Of a DNA stretch of 64,000 nt, positions 39,119 to 48,398 are shown piece by piece. The stretch is taken from NCBI RefSeq assembly GCF_015206995.1, contig NZ_JADEXR010000010.1, positions 1 to 64,000 on the forward strand. The letters are read 5' to 3'. The notes under the pieces were generated by a model, which worked only from the letters and a program-made list of their open reading frames with translations, made no database searches and had not been told where the DNA came from. Positions within the stretch are counted from its first letter, which is position 1, and every line of letters starts with the position of its first letter. The stretch is from an aff. Roholtiella sp. LEGE 12411 (GTDB lineage: Bacteria > Cyanobacteriota > Cyanobacteriia > Cyanobacteriales > Nostocaceae). A program made the position numbers and the translations under genes.

Positions 39119-40396
39119 TAAATTTTTCAGTCGCGTCTGTTGCCTATTTTGAAAGTAATAAATTACTCCTGAAAAACAGCCAGAAATTTCGGCAAATAGT
39201 GTGCTATATCTCAACTTAAAACCTTTAACCAGCCCTTTTAAAACTAATTTTCCATACCACTTAGGTAGAGATAGTAACAGGTGACGTAAGTTACCCCAAT
39301 GTTTGTACTTTTCAAATTGAATTAAAAGCGCTGCTACATGACCGCGCATATAGTAATACATCTGATTTTTCAAACTTTCTAAAGTGCGACGGTGGTAGTG
39401 ATAAACAACAGCAGATGGCTCATAGCGACAAGTTCCGCCTGCTGCCAGAATTCGATACCAAAATTCTGAATCTCCACTACAGCCAGCCGCTCCGACGTCT
39501 AGCCGCTCGTCAAAATCACCTACTAACTCAAAAACATGGCTGCGAAAAGCCATGTTAGCGCCTGCACCAATATGCCAAACAGGTACACCCCAAGGGTTGA
39601 GTTGCTCAAAATACTCAGTATCAAAAGTTAGGGGACAATATCCTCGATTAAAACCCCAGAATGTTTCAAAAAGAAATTGTGCTTCTGTTTCAATTTCTGC
39701 TGCCAAAACCAAACCAGTCATAGCCATTACCTGCGGTTCGCTAAAGCTTTGCTGTAGGCGAACAATCCAATCGGGATGAACAATTACATCATCATCTGTG
39801 AAAGCGATAATTTCACTTGTACTATGGCGAATGCCTGTATTGCGAGCAATATCTAAACCAGGACGAGGCTCTAACACATACTTGATATTTGGTAGCTGGC
39901 TAACCAGAAGCCGAGTTTGATCAGAGCTTGGAGCATTATCGATCACCAAGATTTCCTGTGGGGGTTTAGATAAATTTTGGAGCGATTGCAAACATCTTGC
40001 TAATTGTTCTGGGCGATCGCGTGTACAAATAACTACGGAAACAGAGGTATCATTTACAAGCTGAAAGCATTCGGAGAGTTTTGCTAAAGGCTGCGTTAAT
40101 GCTACTAACTCTTGAAAATCAGCTATATTAATCAGGCTCAAATCTGGTGTGAAAGCTTGAAATCCTGGGCGGATTTTGCGCGCGCCAACTGCTGGAGTAA
40201 TTGTTTTAATTGCTAAATGTGTAAGTTGAGCAGCAGTCATCGGTAACTGATTGACAGCAATTACCTGATGTCCAAGAGGAATTCTATGCCACCAAAAAAT
40301 GATGTAGAGTCGCTCATACCCAGGATAATCTGGGAGTGTGGGAATTTCTTGACTCAATTCCACTGACAATACTTTCCAAGAATTAAAGTTTGTCAT
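39068..40396 (-). CDS. GT2 family glycosyltransferase
   Basis: A 442-residue protein. Residues 8-70 are the same beta-rich module as in the fusion protein (LSVELSQEIPTLPDYPG ... IPLGHQVIAVN). Residues about 120-350 are a GT2 domain: VSVVICTRDRPEQLARCLQSL, DDDVIVHPDW, GAGANMAFRSHVFELVGDFDERLD, with HYHRRT in the acceptor region. The C-terminus ends in residues (LTQLAHKASGIRVKN) encoded by the inserted repeat, so the original stop has probably been replaced. The start codon overlaps the stop of the preceding gene (ATGA, 40393-40396), implying translational coupling. Confidence 0.9.
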   Translation of the reverse strand: MTNFNSWKVLSVELSQEIPTLPDYPGYERLYIIFWWHRIPLGHQVIAVNQLPMTAAQLTHLAIKTITPAVGARKIRPGFQAFTPDLSLINIADFQELVALTQPLAKLSECFQLVNDTSVSVVICTRDRPEQLARCLQSLQNLSKPPQEILVIDNAPSSDQTRLLVSQLPNIKYVLEPRPGLDIARNTGIRHSTSEIIAFTDDDVIVHPDWIVRLQQSFSEPQVMAMTGLVLAAEIETEAQFLFETFWGFNRGYCPLTFDTEYFEQLNPWGVPVWHIGAGANMAFRSHVFELVGDFDERLDVGAAGCSGDSEFWYRILAAGGTCRYEPSAVVYHYHRRTLESLKNQMYYYMRGHVAALLIQFEKYKHWGNLRHLLLSLPKWYGKLVLKGLVKGFKLRYSTLFAEISGCFSGVIYYFQNRQQTRLKNLGLTQLAHKASGIRVKN

Positions 40397-41628
40397 GAAT
40401 ATTGACTCCTAATTTTTTCAATTCGCCGTGTAGAGCGAGAATATTCTCCACAAAGTCCAACAACACCTCCCCAAAGTTCCGTCAAAATCAAATCTGGAGG
40501 CACATTGTGCCTTCTTAAAAGACTCTTAAGCAACTGGCGTGATTGATCTTGAAACCACCACTTAACTAACCGCAACCACCTACGACGTTGAGGAGGATCT
40601 GTTTGATAGGCTTTGACTACAAAAGCCATTAAGCTTAAACCCCAAGTCCAATACTGGTGACGCAGCTTTGCATATTCCCGACGATGCTGATGAAAAACCA
40701 GATATCGAGGTTCATAAACTAATGTATGACCCGCTCGAATGACTTGATAAAAAATGTCATGATCACCACCTCCAGGTAAGGGCGCACCTGTATCTAGAGC
40801 CTCATCAAAACCACCAATTTTAAATAAAATCTCCCGACAAAAAGCCATGTTGCATCCAACCCCAAACACACCTGTGCCGCAAGGGTACAAATCAAGATAA
40901 TCATCAGGGGAGACTTGACCATAACGTATCTTCTGAAAACCACGGCGAAAACCACCCCTACGTTCAAACAGAACTTGCGCCTCTGTACTTAACTCGTATG
41001 GTAAGATTAGTCCCGTAAACGCCGCAGCATCGGGATTTTCTGCCCATGCTTCCATAAGTCCCTTCAGCCACTGTCGGTCTACAACAACGTCATCATCTAT
41101 AAAAGCCAAAATTTCTGATGTTGCTTTGTGTAGAGCTAGATTGCGAGCAAAATTCAATCCTGGTTTGGGTTCTCGAACATAACGCACATCTGGAAATGAG
41201 AGGACTAATTCTTGGGTGCGTTCATCAGTAGGAGCATTATCAATTACTAAAATTTCAAAGCGGGGGGAATCTCCTGAGTCAGGTTTTTGCAGCTTGAGCA
41301 AAGATTTCAAACATCTAGCTAAATTATCTGGGCGGTCTTTAGTACAAATAGCAACCGTTAGTGAGGGAAATTGAGCCAGATTAGCAGCAGGAAAAATTAA
41401 TTCTTCCTGTATGCTCTGTTGAATTAGCTGAAGACCTACTTCTTTTGCAATCCATTGAGCTAAGTAATCGGGAGTAAGGACACTTTTTGCTGGTAGTGCT
41501 TTCAGCAAAAAACCAATGGGCTGATCTTTGCGTCGCAGGATCAGAGCAATACCTGTGTCATTTTTTGGGAGCGAAATACTGGGTAAAGGTTGTGTGAGTT
41601 CGATTTCAGTGACGGTATAAGACATCAA
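40393..41628 (-). CDS. GT2 family glycosyltransferase
   Basis: A 411-residue paralogue of the next gene. The N-terminal module (TEIELTQPLPSISLPK ... QPIGFLLKALP) is followed by a GT2 domain: LTVAICTKDRPDNLARCLKSLL, FIDDDVVVDRQWLKGL, GVFGVGCNMAFCREILFKIGGFDEALDTGAPLPGGGDHD, HQHRREYAKLRHQ. Two adjacent paralogues plus the fusion protein suggest successive sugar additions to one glycan. Starts 15 bases after the exporter gene ends, so it is likely cotranscribed. Confidence 0.9.
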   Translation of the reverse strand: MMSYTVTEIELTQPLPSISLPKNDTGIALILRRKDQPIGFLLKALPAKSVLTPDYLAQWIAKEVGLQLIQQSIQEELIFPAANLAQFPSLTVAICTKDRPDNLARCLKSLLKLQKPDSGDSPRFEILVIDNAPTDERTQELVLSFPDVRYVREPKPGLNFARNLALHKATSEILAFIDDDVVVDRQWLKGLMEAWAENPDAAAFTGLILPYELSTEAQVLFERRGGFRRGFQKIRYGQVSPDDYLDLYPCGTGVFGVGCNMAFCREILFKIGGFDEALDTGAPLPGGGDHDIFYQVIRAGHTLVYEPRYLVFHQHRREYAKLRHQYWTWGLSLMAFVVKAYQTDPPQRRRWLRLVKWWFQDQSRQLLKSLLRRHNVPPDLILTELWGGVVGLCGEYSRSTRRIEKIRSQYS

Positions 41629-41643
41629 ATTTATTTGATTTTT

Positions 41644-43437
41644 TCAGATTTTGGCATTACGGTGTTGCAAGTTATAAAGCTTGGCAAACAATCCATTCAG
41701 TGTCAAAAGATGTTCGAGATTACCCTGTTCTATAACCTGTCCTTCATTAAGCACAATAATTTGATCGGCTTGCTCAATGGTAGACAGACGATGGGCAATA
41801 ACAATCACTGTACGATTTTGACTAAGAGTGTTAAGAGCTTCTTGGATTAAGTGTTCAGAAATACTATCGAGAGCGTTAGTAGCTTCATCTAAAATCAGAA
41901 TTTGGGGATTGCGAACAATAGCACGAGCTAGAGCAATTCGCTGTCTTTGCCCTCCTGAAAGACGAATACCGCGATCGCCAACTTTGGTATCATAACTCTG
42001 GGGCAGTTGCTGAATAAAATCATGGGCATTCGCAAGTTTTGCTGCGGCGATAATTTCGTTTTTTGTCGCATCTAAACGACCATAAGCAATATTCTCTAAC
42101 ACTGTTGTACTAAACATATAAATATCCTGACTAACAATAGCAATTTTATTACGCCAATCAGTTAAATTGAGTTCTCGCAAAGGATAGCTATCTGTATAAA
42201 TTTCCCCTGTCGTCACTTCATAAAAACGGCATATCAAGCCGATAATGGTAGATTTACCTGCACCCGAAGGGCCTACTATAGCAGTAGTTTTTCCCGCAGG
42301 AATACTAATGGAAACGTTCTTAATAACAGCTTCCTCTAGAGGATTGTATAGGAAGCTAACAGATTTAAAGTAGATGCCTTGCTCTAAACTTTTGAAGTGA
42401 ATATTGCCAGAACGAATATAAGGTTTATCTGAGTAGTCTAAAAATGATATTACATCCTGTACAGCACTTGTTAAACTAACTAAATTGACACGAATTCCAT
42501 CTAAATGCTGTACTTTGGGCTGTAAACGATAAAGAATAAGTATAAAACTTAGATAATTAGGTAGAGATGCATGGTTTTGAAGTAGTGCAATTACTAAAAT
42601 AGATACTAATACAAATCCAGATAAAACTTCAGATATAGGATTTACTATTCCAGATATAATATCTAGTTTGAAAAAAGTATTAACTACATTTTTGGATGCT
42701 GTATCAAAGCGCCTTTGTTCATAATTCTCACGCCTAAAGGCTCGAATCTCTTTCATACCTGCTAACCCTTCCCACATCCGGTTAGTCAGAGTGGAATTAG
42801 CCTCTACTGCTTCTTCTCCTAGATTTTTTACTTGGCGAGTAACTAATTGAATCACAAAGGAAATTAGTACCATTAATACGGCAACTAATAAAGTTATTTG
42901 CCAGGATATTAGTAATAATAAACTCACATAAATAGCAATTGTAGATATAGTGATGATCAGGCTAATCCAATTAGATAAAGCCTCAGTAGTTTGCCAGGTT
43001 TCACTTGCTAAGATATTTATCAACTTACCTGAGTCATTATTTTCAATAAAACTATAACTGACACTCAAAAGTTGTTTAAAAACTCCTGAGCGTAATCTAT
43101 GACCAATGCGCGAGCTTAACCAACCAAATAGAATAGCATTTCCAAAAATCAAGCAGTTTTTCAAAAAAATACTGCCCAAAATGCATGAAGAAATTATTAA
43201 GAGACGATTATTAGTTGAGATATTTATAAATATTCTATTGAGTAAGCTTAACAGAAAATTGCTATTTTCTGTTGGAGATTTTGTCTCAATAAAACTTTGT
43301 AGCAGTGGAATAAATAAGCTAATTCCCAATCCTTCAAAAATAGATGACAATATCCCTAAAATGATAATTATAAAAATTATCCTAGGATAGAGTTTCAGCA
43401 GAGGCAGTAGCTGTTTAAATACTTGAGCCTCTCTCAT
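41644..43437 (-). CDS. ABC exporter, fused membrane and ATPase domains (MsbA/HepA type)
   Basis: A 597-residue half-transporter. Five or six membrane spans occupy about residues 15-310, then a nucleotide-binding domain with Walker A GPSGAGKST, Q-loop IVSQDIYMFS, signature LSGGQRQRIALARA, Walker B ILILDEATNALD and the H-loop IVIAHRLST. The position among glycosyltransferases points to export of a lipid-linked sugar or polysaccharide. In Anabaena the similar HepA exporter is needed for the heterocyst envelope polysaccharide. Whether this is HepA or another paralogue cannot be told from the sequence alone. Confidence 0.9.
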   Translation of the reverse strand: MREAQVFKQLLPLLKLYPRIIFIIIILGILSSIFEGLGISLFIPLLQSFIETKSPTENSNFLLSLLNRIFINISTNNRLLIISSCILGSIFLKNCLIFGNAILFGWLSSRIGHRLRSGVFKQLLSVSYSFIENNDSGKLINILASETWQTTEALSNWISLIITISTIAIYVSLLLLISWQITLLVAVLMVLISFVIQLVTRQVKNLGEEAVEANSTLTNRMWEGLAGMKEIRAFRRENYEQRRFDTASKNVVNTFFKLDIISGIVNPISEVLSGFVLVSILVIALLQNHASLPNYLSFILILYRLQPKVQHLDGIRVNLVSLTSAVQDVISFLDYSDKPYIRSGNIHFKSLEQGIYFKSVSFLYNPLEEAVIKNVSISIPAGKTTAIVGPSGAGKSTIIGLICRFYEVTTGEIYTDSYPLRELNLTDWRNKIAIVSQDIYMFSTTVLENIAYGRLDATKNEIIAAAKLANAHDFIQQLPQSYDTKVGDRGIRLSGGQRQRIALARAIVRNPQILILDEATNALDSISEHLIQEALNTLSQNRTVIVIAHRLSTIEQADQIIVLNEGQVIEQGNLEHLLTLNGLFAKLYNLQHRNAKI

Positions 43438-43458
43438 AATTTTTTCTATTTAATTTCC

Positions 43459-44598
43459 TTAATTTCGACTAGAAGATATACGACATAATTGTACAATATC
43501 TAACCACCTTTGCCATCTAGTTTTGCCATATTTATCCCACTTATTTTGATTTACTTGCTGTATACTTCTCACTGTAATAACTCGATTCTTAATTAATCTA
43601 TGTAATAATATTTTCCTTGTATTTAACAGCAATGGATTAGCTTTGTCAGACAAAATAAAACTGATTAATGGATTAAATATAATTTTCAGAATACATTTAG
43701 TAATTCTTTTGTAAATCCATTGTTCTTTTAACAGAACAAAGTCTAATTTAATTGATTTATATAGGAAGAATAAAGTACTCCAATTATCTGCACAAGCTGT
43801 ACTTTTATTTGATAAATAAATATAAAATGAACTAGCAGATAAGCTATACACATAACTAGGAATTTCTGGATGTCTTTTTAGGAAAGATGCCATACACAGA
43901 TTATAAGATTTTGCCATTGACTTATAGTCGCTAGACATACTTCTACTTATCTGACGATAACCAACCAAGAAATCTCGTACAACGCGGAACTGATAACATT
44001 CGGCAATCCGCAGATAAAGTTCCCAATCTTCGCAACCTTGAGCATTATGCTCTTTAAATTTGCGGGTATAACCACCAAGTTTTTCAAAACAAACTCGGCG
44101 AATTAAGGGTGAGCTAGCATTGCCTATAAAGTTGGTGTATACCAAAGCTGTATAAACATTCCCTTCTAAACTTTTAAAATCTAAATTCTCCTCATTATCG
44201 TAACTTGAAATAACTACATCGTTTTCATCAATGTTTAGTGACCAAGCATAAACTAATCCTACAGATTTTTCTGATTCAACCATGCATTGCACTTGTTTTT
44301 CTATTTTTTGGGAATACCAAATATCATCTGCATCAATTGGTGCAATATATTCACCCTTAGAATTTTCAACTGCTAAATTGCGAGCGGCAGCAACCCCAGC
44401 ATTGGGCTGTTTCAAGAGAATGACACGACTATCTTGTTGAGCAAAAGATTCGACAATTTCACCAGTTCTATCCTGGGAGCCATCATCAACAACTAAAACT
44501 TCAATATTTTGGTAAGTTTGGGTCAAAATAGAATTCAATGTCCTACCAATAAAAGCCTCTGCGTTATAGGCAGGTACAATAGCTGAAACTAATGGCAT
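43459..44598 (-). CDS. GT2 family glycosyltransferase
   Basis: About 379 residues. The N-terminal GT-A domain reads LVSAIVPAYNAEAFIGRTLNSILTQTYQNIEVLVVDDGSQDRTGEIV, with the metal-binding DADD in IAPIDADDIWY and an acceptor segment GCEDWELYLRIAECY. The C-terminal 130 residues are basic and Ile/Leu/Phe-rich, possibly membrane-associated. ATG 44598 gives the usual MPLVSAIVP start; the frame opens five codons earlier at a TTG. It appears to be the first gene of the minus-strand glycan cluster and ends 21 bases before the exporter start. Confidence 0.88.
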   Translation of the reverse strand: MPLVSAIVPAYNAEAFIGRTLNSILTQTYQNIEVLVVDDGSQDRTGEIVESFAQQDSRVILLKQPNAGVAAARNLAVENSKGEYIAPIDADDIWYSQKIEKQVQCMVESEKSVGLVYAWSLNIDENDVVISSYDNEENLDFKSLEGNVYTALVYTNFIGNASSPLIRRVCFEKLGGYTRKFKEHNAQGCEDWELYLRIAECYQFRVVRDFLVGYRQISRSMSSDYKSMAKSYNLCMASFLKRHPEIPSYVYSLSASSFYIYLSNKSTACADNWSTLFFLYKSIKLDFVLLKEQWIYKRITKCILKIIFNPLISFILSDKANPLLLNTRKILLHRLIKNRVITVRSIQQVNQNKWDKYGKTRWQRWLDIVQLCRISSSRN

Positions 44599-45255
44599 GT
44601 TAATGAAATGCAACCTGATGTAAATATTGCTTGGAGGTTAAACGATTCAATAAATAAAAAAAGATGACTAGCGACTATTTTTTTATAGTCATTACTCTTA
44701 GCCTAAAGTTTAGATAATCCAAATACTGAGTAAAACATTATTAAACAAATGTTTTACTCAATTACAAAGACTATTACAGCAAGACGGAAATAGACCACCC
44801 ATTTTAGATGTCTAAAACCTTTGCAAGATGTAATTCATAATTACGTTTGCGTAGCTAGGTATACCCCATTACGCATTACGAATTACGCGCGGCGGTACTA
44901 GTTGGTTAGTAATGCCACGTAAACTTTATAGTATTTACTATTAGCTTTAATACAACATACTAATAACATACTCAAAGCGATAGGAATTTTAAAGATTTGA
45001 TGAATTAAATAGTCAAAAAATATAGCTATTTGATTGCCAATAATCAGCAAGTAAGCCAATAAGCATAAATAACCGTATATCTTTTTATAATTCTCAAGAA
45101 CCATTTTTACTTATAAACCAGGGATTTTACTCTAAAAAGCAAATATTTTTTAGTTATGTTTATTTGTGCCCATCATTTAATAAATATATTTTGTGTGCTT
45201 TACAAACACGCACAAATGAGGGCTTTAAGAGGTGAAACTTGCAGAAGCATTAATA

Positions 45256-45620
45256 GGACTTACGCAACTGGCACACAAGGCTTCTGGTATAAGAGTCAAG
45301 GGTCAAGAGTCAAGAGTCAAGAGTGAATGGCACTAAGAAAAGCCCAAAGGCTTGTGTCGTCTCGTTCCCAGCCTGGGGGCTGGGAATGTGTTTAAAGAGG
45401 CTCTGCCTGTTGTCAAGCTAGTGGAGGCGGAGCCTCCCAGAATGGGTTCCCAGCCCCCAGGCTGGGAACCAGTCAGAGCAAGGGCTGTATCTTTTCTTAG
45501 TGCCATTCGGTCAAGAGTCAAGGGTCAAGGGTCAAGGGTCAAGGGTCAAGGTTTTTTGGACTTTTGACCTTTGACTCTGGACAACCTCTGGCGTTAAAAA
45601 TATGACACTTGCGTAAGTCC
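45256..45620. repeat. MITE-like element, copy D, inverted and interrupted
   Basis: GGACTTACGCAACTGGCACA at the left and the GGTTGTCC/AACGCC...TGTCAT end reversed at the right, finishing TTGCGTAAGTCC. The orientation is opposite to copies A-C. The heptamer tract (GGTCAAGAGTCAAGAGTCAA) is expanded and split by a 184-bp inverted-repeat element at 45325-45508. Without that insert the copy would be about 181 bp. Confidence 0.85.
45325..45508. mobile_element. Nested 184-bp inverted-repeat element
   Basis: The ends are perfect inverted repeats of 18 bases: GAATGGCACTAAGAAAAG (45325-45342) and CTTTTCTTAGTGCCATTC (45491-45508). Inside lies a second perfect inverted pair, TTCCCAGCCTGGGGGCTGGG at 45365 and its complement at 45449-45470, around a short palindrome GGAGGCGGAGCCTCC. 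No transposase is encoded. It appears to have landed in the heptamer tract of the larger repeat. Confidence 0.75.
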
Positions 45621-45802
45621 TGATTAAGTTAGCGATCGCCTATCTTGACACTCTTTGATCTGAAGCCACGGAGATTATTTAATCTCAGATATGACTTGCT
45701 TGAGCAAGTTTTCACCAACAGAAGTACGATTATGTGATATGGGTGCTTATTTGAAGTCGTAGTTAAGATAAAGGAGTAAAAAAATCTCACTCACCACGAG
45801 CA

Positions 45803-47086
45803 ATGACCTCAACCCTACTGAAATTTCCTAGTCTCAATGCTCCAAAGCTACAGCAGTTGCCTAATGGTTTGACAATTATAGTGGAGCAGATGCCAGTTGA
45901 AGCTGTTAACCTCAGCTTGTGGGTTAAAGCTGGCTCGGCTGTAGAATCTGATTCTATTAACGGCATGGCTCACTTTTTAGAGCACATGATTTTTAAGGGA
46001 ACCGAACGACTGGCTAGCGGCGAGTTTGAATGTCGAATTGAAGAACGGGGTGCTGTCACCAATGCCGCTACTAGCCAGGATTATACTCATTACTATATAA
46101 CCACTGCTCCTAAAGATTTTGCCGAACTGGCTCCACTACAAATAGATGTAGTATTTAATCCCAGTATTCCTGATGATGCTTTTGAACGTGAGCGATTGGT
46201 AGTTTTAGAAGAAATTAGACGTTCAGACGATAATCCCCGCCGTCGCACGTTTCGACGGGCAATGGAGACAGCGTTTGATTTGTTACCATATCGCCGTCCA
46301 GTATTGGGGCCAGAAGCAGTGATTACTCAACTTCAACCCCAGCAAATGCGAGATTTTCACGCTAGTTGGTATCAACCCCAATCAATTACTGCTGTGGCTG
46401 TGGGGAATTTACCCGAAGAAGAATTAATTGAAATTGTGACTGAAGGACTTCAAAAGACAAATGTAGAGACGCGTCATAGCGCGTCTCTACAAGAAGCCAG
46501 GATTAATCCTGAACCTGCGTTCACAGAAATTGTCCGTCAGGAATTTATCGATGAAAGTCTCCAACAAGCAAGGTTAGTTATGGTTTGGAGGGTTCCAGGT
46601 TTGACTCAACTAGATCAAACTTATGGGCTGGATGTTTTGGCAGGAATTTTGGGACAGGGACGAACATCAAGACTGGTAAGAGATTTGCGAGAAGAACAAG
46701 GATTAGTGTCTTCCATCGCTGTGAGCAATATGAGTAATCTGCTGCAAGGGACGTTTTATATTTCGGCTAAGTGTGCAGTGGAAAATTTACAAGCTGTGGA
46801 AGATGCGATCGCCCAACACATCCGCTCTTTGCAAACAGAGTTGGTTACAGAATCAGAAATTGCCCGTGTGCGGCGGCGAGCAGCTAACAGGTTTATTTTT
46901 GGTAATGAAACACCAAGCGATCGCGCTGGCTTATATGGTTACTATCAGTCTATGGTGGGAGATTTAGAACCAGCGTTTAACTACCCAGCTAGTATTCAAG
47001 CTCAGAATGCTCCGGAATTGTTATTTGCAGCTAACCAGTATCTGGCTCCAGATGCTTATGGTGTAGTTGTTCTCAAGCCGTTTTAG
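45803..47086 (+). CDS. M16 family zinc peptidase
   Basis: A 427-residue protein with the inverted zinc motif HFLEH in INGMAHFLEHMIFKGTERL and the downstream Glu in FERERLVVLEEIRRSDDNPRRR. The C-terminal M16 domain carries the R/Y pair region (GNETPSDRAGLYGYYQSMVG). Family members degrade peptides, such as presequence and processing peptidases. The ATG follows a purine-poor leader. At 46463-46490 the gene contains an in-frame palindrome (GTAGAGACGCG/CGCGTCTCTAC) encoding VETRHSASLQ. It is of the dispersed-repeat type and lies in the linker between the two halves. Confidence 0.92.
   Translation: MTSTLLKFPSLNAPKLQQLPNGLTIIVEQMPVEAVNLSLWVKAGSAVESDSINGMAHFLEHMIFKGTERLASGEFECRIEERGAVTNAATSQDYTHYYITTAPKDFAELAPLQIDVVFNPSIPDDAFERERLVVLEEIRRSDDNPRRRTFRRAMETAFDLLPYRRPVLGPEAVITQLQPQQMRDFHASWYQPQSITAVAVGNLPEEELIEIVTEGLQKTNVETRHSASLQEARINPEPAFTEIVRQEFIDESLQQARLVMVWRVPGLTQLDQTYGLDVLAGILGQGRTSRLVRDLREEQGLVSSIAVSNMSNLLQGTFYISAKCAVENLQAVEDAIAQHIRSLQTELVTESEIARVRRRAANRFIFGNETPSDRAGLYGYYQSMVGDLEPAFNYPASIQAQNAPELLFAANQYLAPDAYGVVVLKPF
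46463..46490. repeat. Palindromic repeat inside the M16 peptidase gene
   Basis: GTAGAGACGCG (46463-46473), loop TCATAG, CGCGTCTCTAC (46480-46490): a perfect 11-bp stem. The similar GAGACG/CGTCTC palindrome at 33659-33681 is intergenic, so this looks like a dispersed repeat that inserted in frame into coding DNA. Confidence 0.65.
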
Positions 47087-47133
47087 TAGTCAACAATAAT
47101 TGACTGTTGGGCACATGACAAATGACAAATGAC

Positions 47134-47994
47134 ATGATGTGGACTGAAATTGACGCCCATATTGGCCAGGCTACTGGCAAAAAATTTCAGAGTCAGCAGC
47201 GGCGATCAGTTAGTGGTGGGTGTATTAACCAAGGCTATGCTGTCTCGAATGGGAAGCTAAACTACTTTGTCAAGCTCAACCAAGCATCCCAAGTTGCCAT
47301 GTTTGAGGCTGAAGCGCTGGGTTTGGAAGATATGTTAGCAACAGCTAGTATTCGTATCCCCAAACCAGTTTGCTGGGGGATAGCTGGTAATTCTAGCTAC
47401 ATTGTGTTGGAATGGTTGGAACTTGATGGTAACAGCAATTCTGGCGAAGAGATGGGGCGCAAATTGGCGGCGATGCATAAAACCAGCAGTAGCCAAGGTT
47501 TTGGTTGGAAAATTAACAATACTATCGGTTCCACACCCCAAATCAATACTTGGACAGCAGACTGGGCGGAATTTTATACCAAGCATCGACTCTCGTATCA
47601 ATTTCAGTTAGCAAGGCGACGGGGGGGGAATTTTCCTCAACAAGAAAAGCTACTAGCAGCTATTCCAGAATTATTGGCACACCAAGTGCAGCCATCCTTG
47701 GTACATGGCGATTTATGGGGCGGAAATGCTGGATGTACTGTAACGGGAGAACCAGTGATTTTTGATCCTGCAACTTATTTTGGCGATCGCGAAGTTGATA
47801 TCGCCATGACAGAATTATTTGGTGGTTTTTCAGCAGCTTTTTACAAAGGTTATAACGCAGTTTTTCCTTTAGATGCAGGCTATGAGAAGAGAAAAACGCT
47901 CTACAACCTGTATCACATTTTGAATCACTTCAATTTATTTGGCGGTGGTTATGCTTCCCAAGCGAATCGGATGATTGACCAGATTTTACGGTGA
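47134..47994 (+). CDS. Fructosamine kinase family protein
   Basis: About 286 residues with an aminoglycoside/choline-kinase-like fold: VSGGCINQGYAVSNGKLNYFVKLNQ (nucleotide loop and lysine), YIVLEWLEL (hinge), catalytic LVHGDLWGGN and metal-binding VIFDPATYFGDREVDIAMTELFGGF. The family phosphorylates ketoamines (fructosamine, ribulosamine) on glycated proteins so that they fall apart. ATG 47134 or 47137 (MMWTEIDAHIGQ) is preferred over 47122, which lies inside a TGACAAA repeat. Follows the peptidase by about 50 bases on the same strand. Confidence 0.9.
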   Translation: MMWTEIDAHIGQATGKKFQSQQRRSVSGGCINQGYAVSNGKLNYFVKLNQASQVAMFEAEALGLEDMLATASIRIPKPVCWGIAGNSSYIVLEWLELDGNSNSGEEMGRKLAAMHKTSSSQGFGWKINNTIGSTPQINTWTADWAEFYTKHRLSYQFQLARRRGGNFPQQEKLLAAIPELLAHQVQPSLVHGDLWGGNAGCTVTGEPVIFDPATYFGDREVDIAMTELFGGFSAAFYKGYNAVFPLDAGYEKRKTLYNLYHILNHFNLFGGGYASQANRMIDQILR

Positions 47995-48031
47995 ATCATT
48001 GTTAGTTTTTGTACCCCTGCAATTAGTCAAA

Positions 48032-48325
48032 TCAATCAGCAGAATTAGTTGAAACAGCACTAAGCCGATATTCTGGAATTAGCTGTTCTGTAATCATAGA
48101 ATAAATAACATCTGGGTCAAGGTCGGCTCCTGAATCCCATTGAATTGTTCCATATTCAAAGTTTACTTCGACTGTGGCAAAGTATTCTTTATCTTGCAAA
48201 GGAGCAAACACACCTGTAAATTGAACTATCTTACTAATATCAATAACTCCTTCTACATCATCCTCAAAACGGATGTACAGTTGATAGTTTTGTCTCGGTT
48301 CAACTGCAATAATATCTTTAAGCAT
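48032..48325 (-). CDS. DUF2442 domain protein
   Basis: A 97-residue protein with the DUF2442 pattern: LYIRFEDDVEGVIDISKIVQFTGVFAPLQDKEYFATVEVNFEYGTIQWDSGADLDPDVIY. Members often pair with a DUF4160 protein in toxin-antitoxin-like modules. No DUF4160 gene is next to it here, so the role is open. ATG 48325 has GGAG seven bases upstream. Convergent with the fructosamine-kinase-like gene (37 bases apart). Confidence 0.85.
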   Translation of the reverse strand: MLKDIIAVEPRQNYQLYIRFEDDVEGVIDISKIVQFTGVFAPLQDKEYFATVEVNFEYGTIQWDSGADLDPDVIYSMITEQLIPEYRLSAVSTNSAD

Positions 48326-48398
48326 GATTTACTCCAATGGGGAAATTTTATTTAAAGTGATGATAATTCCAAAAAAACGGCTAATTTCTGGCATTCTC

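Larger units (their letters stand above)
44599..45802. other. Intergenic region with repeats, possible small membrane ORF
   Basis: About 1.2 kb between divergent genes. A minus-strand frame of 68 codons (44898-45104) would encode two hydrophobic segments (YLCLLAYLLIIGNQIAIFF and IALSMLLVCCI), but it has no clear ribosome site; I rate it about 0.25. The stretch TTACGCATTACGAATTACGC (44870-44889) is another common repeat. The MITE copy D and its nested insertion occupy 45256-45620. The peptidase promoter must lie in 45621-45802. Confidence 0.5.

Noticed and set aside
45301-45550. Heptamer tract considered as a CRISPR array
   Set aside because: Units are 7 bases, contiguous, with no unique spacers; this is a simple tandem repeat.
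45333-45567. Overlapping frames on both strands near 45.4 kb
   Set aside because: They lie wholly inside the nested inverted-repeat element and the heptamer tract.
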